Of a DNA stretch of 6,473 bases, positions 5,564-6,473 are shown one piece after another. The notes under the pieces were generated by a model that was not told where the DNA came from, searched no databases, and saw nothing but the letters and a program-made list of their open reading frames with translations. The position numbers and the translations under genes are program-made. Source of the DNA: Chloroflexota bacterium (GTDB lineage Bacteria > Chloroflexota > Dehalococcoidia > Lucifugimonadales > Australimonadaceae); contig JAPOOH010000059.1 of the NCBI GenBank assembly GCA_026713505.1, positions 1 through 6,473 on the forward strand, written 5' to 3'. Numbering within the stretch: position 1 is the first letter of the stretch; each line of letters opens with the position of its first letter.

Positions 5564-6313
5564 TTACTGGAGTATCTCGCCGCCGTTGATGTGGATGGTC
5601 TGCCCTGTCACGTAATTCGCGTGCTTGCTGCAGAGGTAGAGGACAAGCGCCGCGACCTCCTCGGGCTGACCGAAGCGCGGGACCGGCAGCTTCGGGTCGA
5701 TCCCGGAGATGTCGACGTCGCGCTCTGTGCCGGCGTCTCGCTCCACCTCGATGGAGGCCGGGGCAATGGCATTCACCGTGACCCCGTGCCTGCCGAACTC
5801 GCGGGCGAGTCCCCGCGTGAGGCCGACTATGCCGAGCTTGACCGCAGCCTTCATCGCTCCGCCGCCGCGGTAGGCGGAGACGCCGGAGTAGTTGATGATG
5901 CGTCCCCAGCCACGCTCCACCATGCCCGGGAGCACCGCGCGGCTGGCGAAGATGGGGCCGTCCAGGTTGGCGGCGGCAGTCGCCCGCCAGTCCTCGTTGG
6001 ACTGCGCGAGGAATGGGCCCGACACGCGGTTCGTCGCGTTGTTCACGAGCACGTCGACTCTCCCGAAGGCGCGCTCCGCCGTCTCCACCGCAGCCTGCAC
6101 CTGCCCTTCGTCGCCGACGTCGCACAGTGCTGTCACGACCTCGGCGCCAGCGGCACGGCACGCATTCGCCGTCTCTTCCAGCAGGCCGCCGCTCCGACGC
6201 GTCGTCAGGACGAGCCGCGCCCCTTCGGCGGCGAACGCCTCTGCGGTGGCCTTCCCGATGTTCCGGCCAGCGCCCGTGATGAGCACGACCTTGCCTGCGA
6301 GACCCATGTCCAT
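5564..6313 (-). CDS. Short-chain dehydrogenase/reductase homologue lacking the catalytic Tyr and Ser
   Basis: This 249-residue classical-length SDR has a clear Rossmann fold: TGAGRNIG (13-20), Arg39-Arg40 after the second strand with no acidic residue (suggesting NADP(H)), CDV (64-66), NNAT (91-94) in place of NNAG, Asn116, and a normal C-terminus VTGQTIHINGG (235-245). Classical SDRs use a Asn-Ser-Tyr-Lys tetrad. Here Asn116 and Lys159 are kept, but YxxxK reads KAAVK, so the Tyr is Lys155, and the usual second Ser of the SS pair is Gly144, with Ser143 just before it. The segment is also about two residues shorter than in FabG. Standard proton relay should be impaired. Divergent SDRs without Tyr exist, so activity on an unusual substrate is not excluded. 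The frame extends to a GTG at 6328, but I prefer the ATG at 6313 because GGGGAGG lies 6 nt upstream. It is the first gene of an operon with the MmgE/PrpD gene. Confidence 0.92.
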   Translation of the reverse strand: MDMGLAGKVVLITGAGRNIGKATAEAFAAEGARLVLTTRRSGGLLEETANACRAAGAEVVTALCDVGDEGQVQAAVETAERAFGRVDVLVNNATNRVSGPFLAQSNEDWRATAAANLDGPIFASRAVLPGMVERGWGRIINYSGVSAYRGGGAMKAAVKLGIVGLTRGLAREFGRHGVTVNAIAPASIEVERDAGTERDVDISGIDPKLPVPRFGQPEEVAALVLYLCSKHANYVTGQTIHINGGEILQ

Positions 6314-6319
6314 ATCGGT

Positions 6320-6326
6320 CCTCCCC
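6320..6326 (-). promoter_or_regulatory. Ribosome binding site deciding the SDR start
   Basis: GGGGAGG on the minus strand ends 6 nt before the ATG at 6313. It overlaps the alternative GTG start at 6328, which itself has no suitable upstream site, so the ATG is the likelier start. A second in-frame ATG at 6307 is too far from this site to be preferred. Confidence 0.7.
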
Positions 6327-6339
6327 ACGCCCCTGGAGG

Positions 6340-6345
6340 ATCCTA
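6340..6345 (-). promoter_or_regulatory. Weak candidate -10 for the SDR-MmgE/PrpD operon
   Basis: TAGGAT on the minus strand would place a transcript start near 6333, leaving a leader of about 20 nt that includes the Shine-Dalgarno. No good -35 is visible. The remaining spacer up to 6405 shows nothing else I can support. Confidence 0.25.
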
Positions 6346-6405
6346 CGCCCTCCCCTGGCCTGACTTTGATCGTCCACCTCTCCTCAACACGCGCTGGGGA
6401 CGCGT

Positions 6406-6473
6406 GGGGATGGAACCGGGAGTGCAGAGTCCTCTCCCCTCTGCCGGGGGTGTGGGGGTGTCCCCCACAGGCA
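6406..6473. repeat. Two-hairpin intergenic repeat, copy 2
   Basis: This is the same layout as 49-118. It has GGGG..TGGAA..GGGAGTGC, then hairpin A (GCAGAG 6424-6429 with CTCTGC 6439-6444, 9-nt loop), a CTGCCGGGG linker, and hairpin B (TGTGGGGG 6451-6458, loop TGT, CCCCCACA 6462-6469). Hairpin B shares 17 identical bases with copy 1. Here TGCC (6442-6445) can also pair with GGCA (6470-6473) to close an outer stem. The element lies upstream of the SDR operon and may run past the window end. Confidence 0.6.

Noticed and set aside
5541..6377. Alternative minus-strand frame of 278 codons overlapping the SDR
   Set aside because: Very Arg/Gly-rich with no motifs; the overlapping frame has all the SDR cofactor signatures and a good ribosome binding site.

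Overview
This is a high-GC bacterial window whose genes fill almost all of the sequence, with short intergenic gaps. It looks chromosomal. The gene mix (a phthalate-dioxygenase-type Rieske oxygenase homologue, an MmgE/PrpD protein, a divergent SDR, a DUF3052 protein and GC-rich hairpin repeats between genes) reminds me of Dehalococcoidia/SAR202-type Chloroflexota. That placement is an inference from general familiarity and no marker gene here proves it.

Layout. Positions 1-174 hold no gene; they contain a G-quadruplex-type tract and a two-hairpin repeat. A minus-strand block follows: pyruvate kinase (887-2305), then a stand-alone Lon-substrate-binding-domain protein (175-834). A 111-bp divergent promoter region (2306-2416) separates pyruvate kinase from a plus-strand pair: a Rieske oxygenase homologue (2417-3664) and, 2 bp later, a DUF3052 protein (3667-4092). 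This pair converges, across an 87-bp hairpin-rich gap, on a minus-strand pair: SDR (5564-6313) followed by an MmgE/PrpD protein (4180-5544). A second copy of the two-hairpin repeat closes the window (6406-6473).

The most notable observation is that two full-length, undisrupted 'enzymes' lack their family's catalytic residues. The Rieske oxygenase homologue has Arg182 and Gln187 where the two iron-binding histidines belong, probably no acidic third ligand, and Cys93 in place of the second Rieske-cluster histidine. The SDR has Lys155 in place of the catalytic Tyr and Gly144 in place of the catalytic Ser. Neither reading frame is broken, so both look like maintained pseudoenzymes or repurposed proteins rather than decaying genes.

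Expression signals are consistent across the window. Pyruvate kinase, the Rieske homologue and the Lon-domain gene each have a -10-like hexamer 7-9 nt before the start codon and no Shine-Dalgarno, which suggests leaderless mRNAs. The MmgE/PrpD and SDR genes have clear Shine-Dalgarno sequences. The divergent region also carries a 7-bp inverted repeat that could be an operator. I see no tRNA, rRNA, CRISPR array, insertion sequence or defence system.
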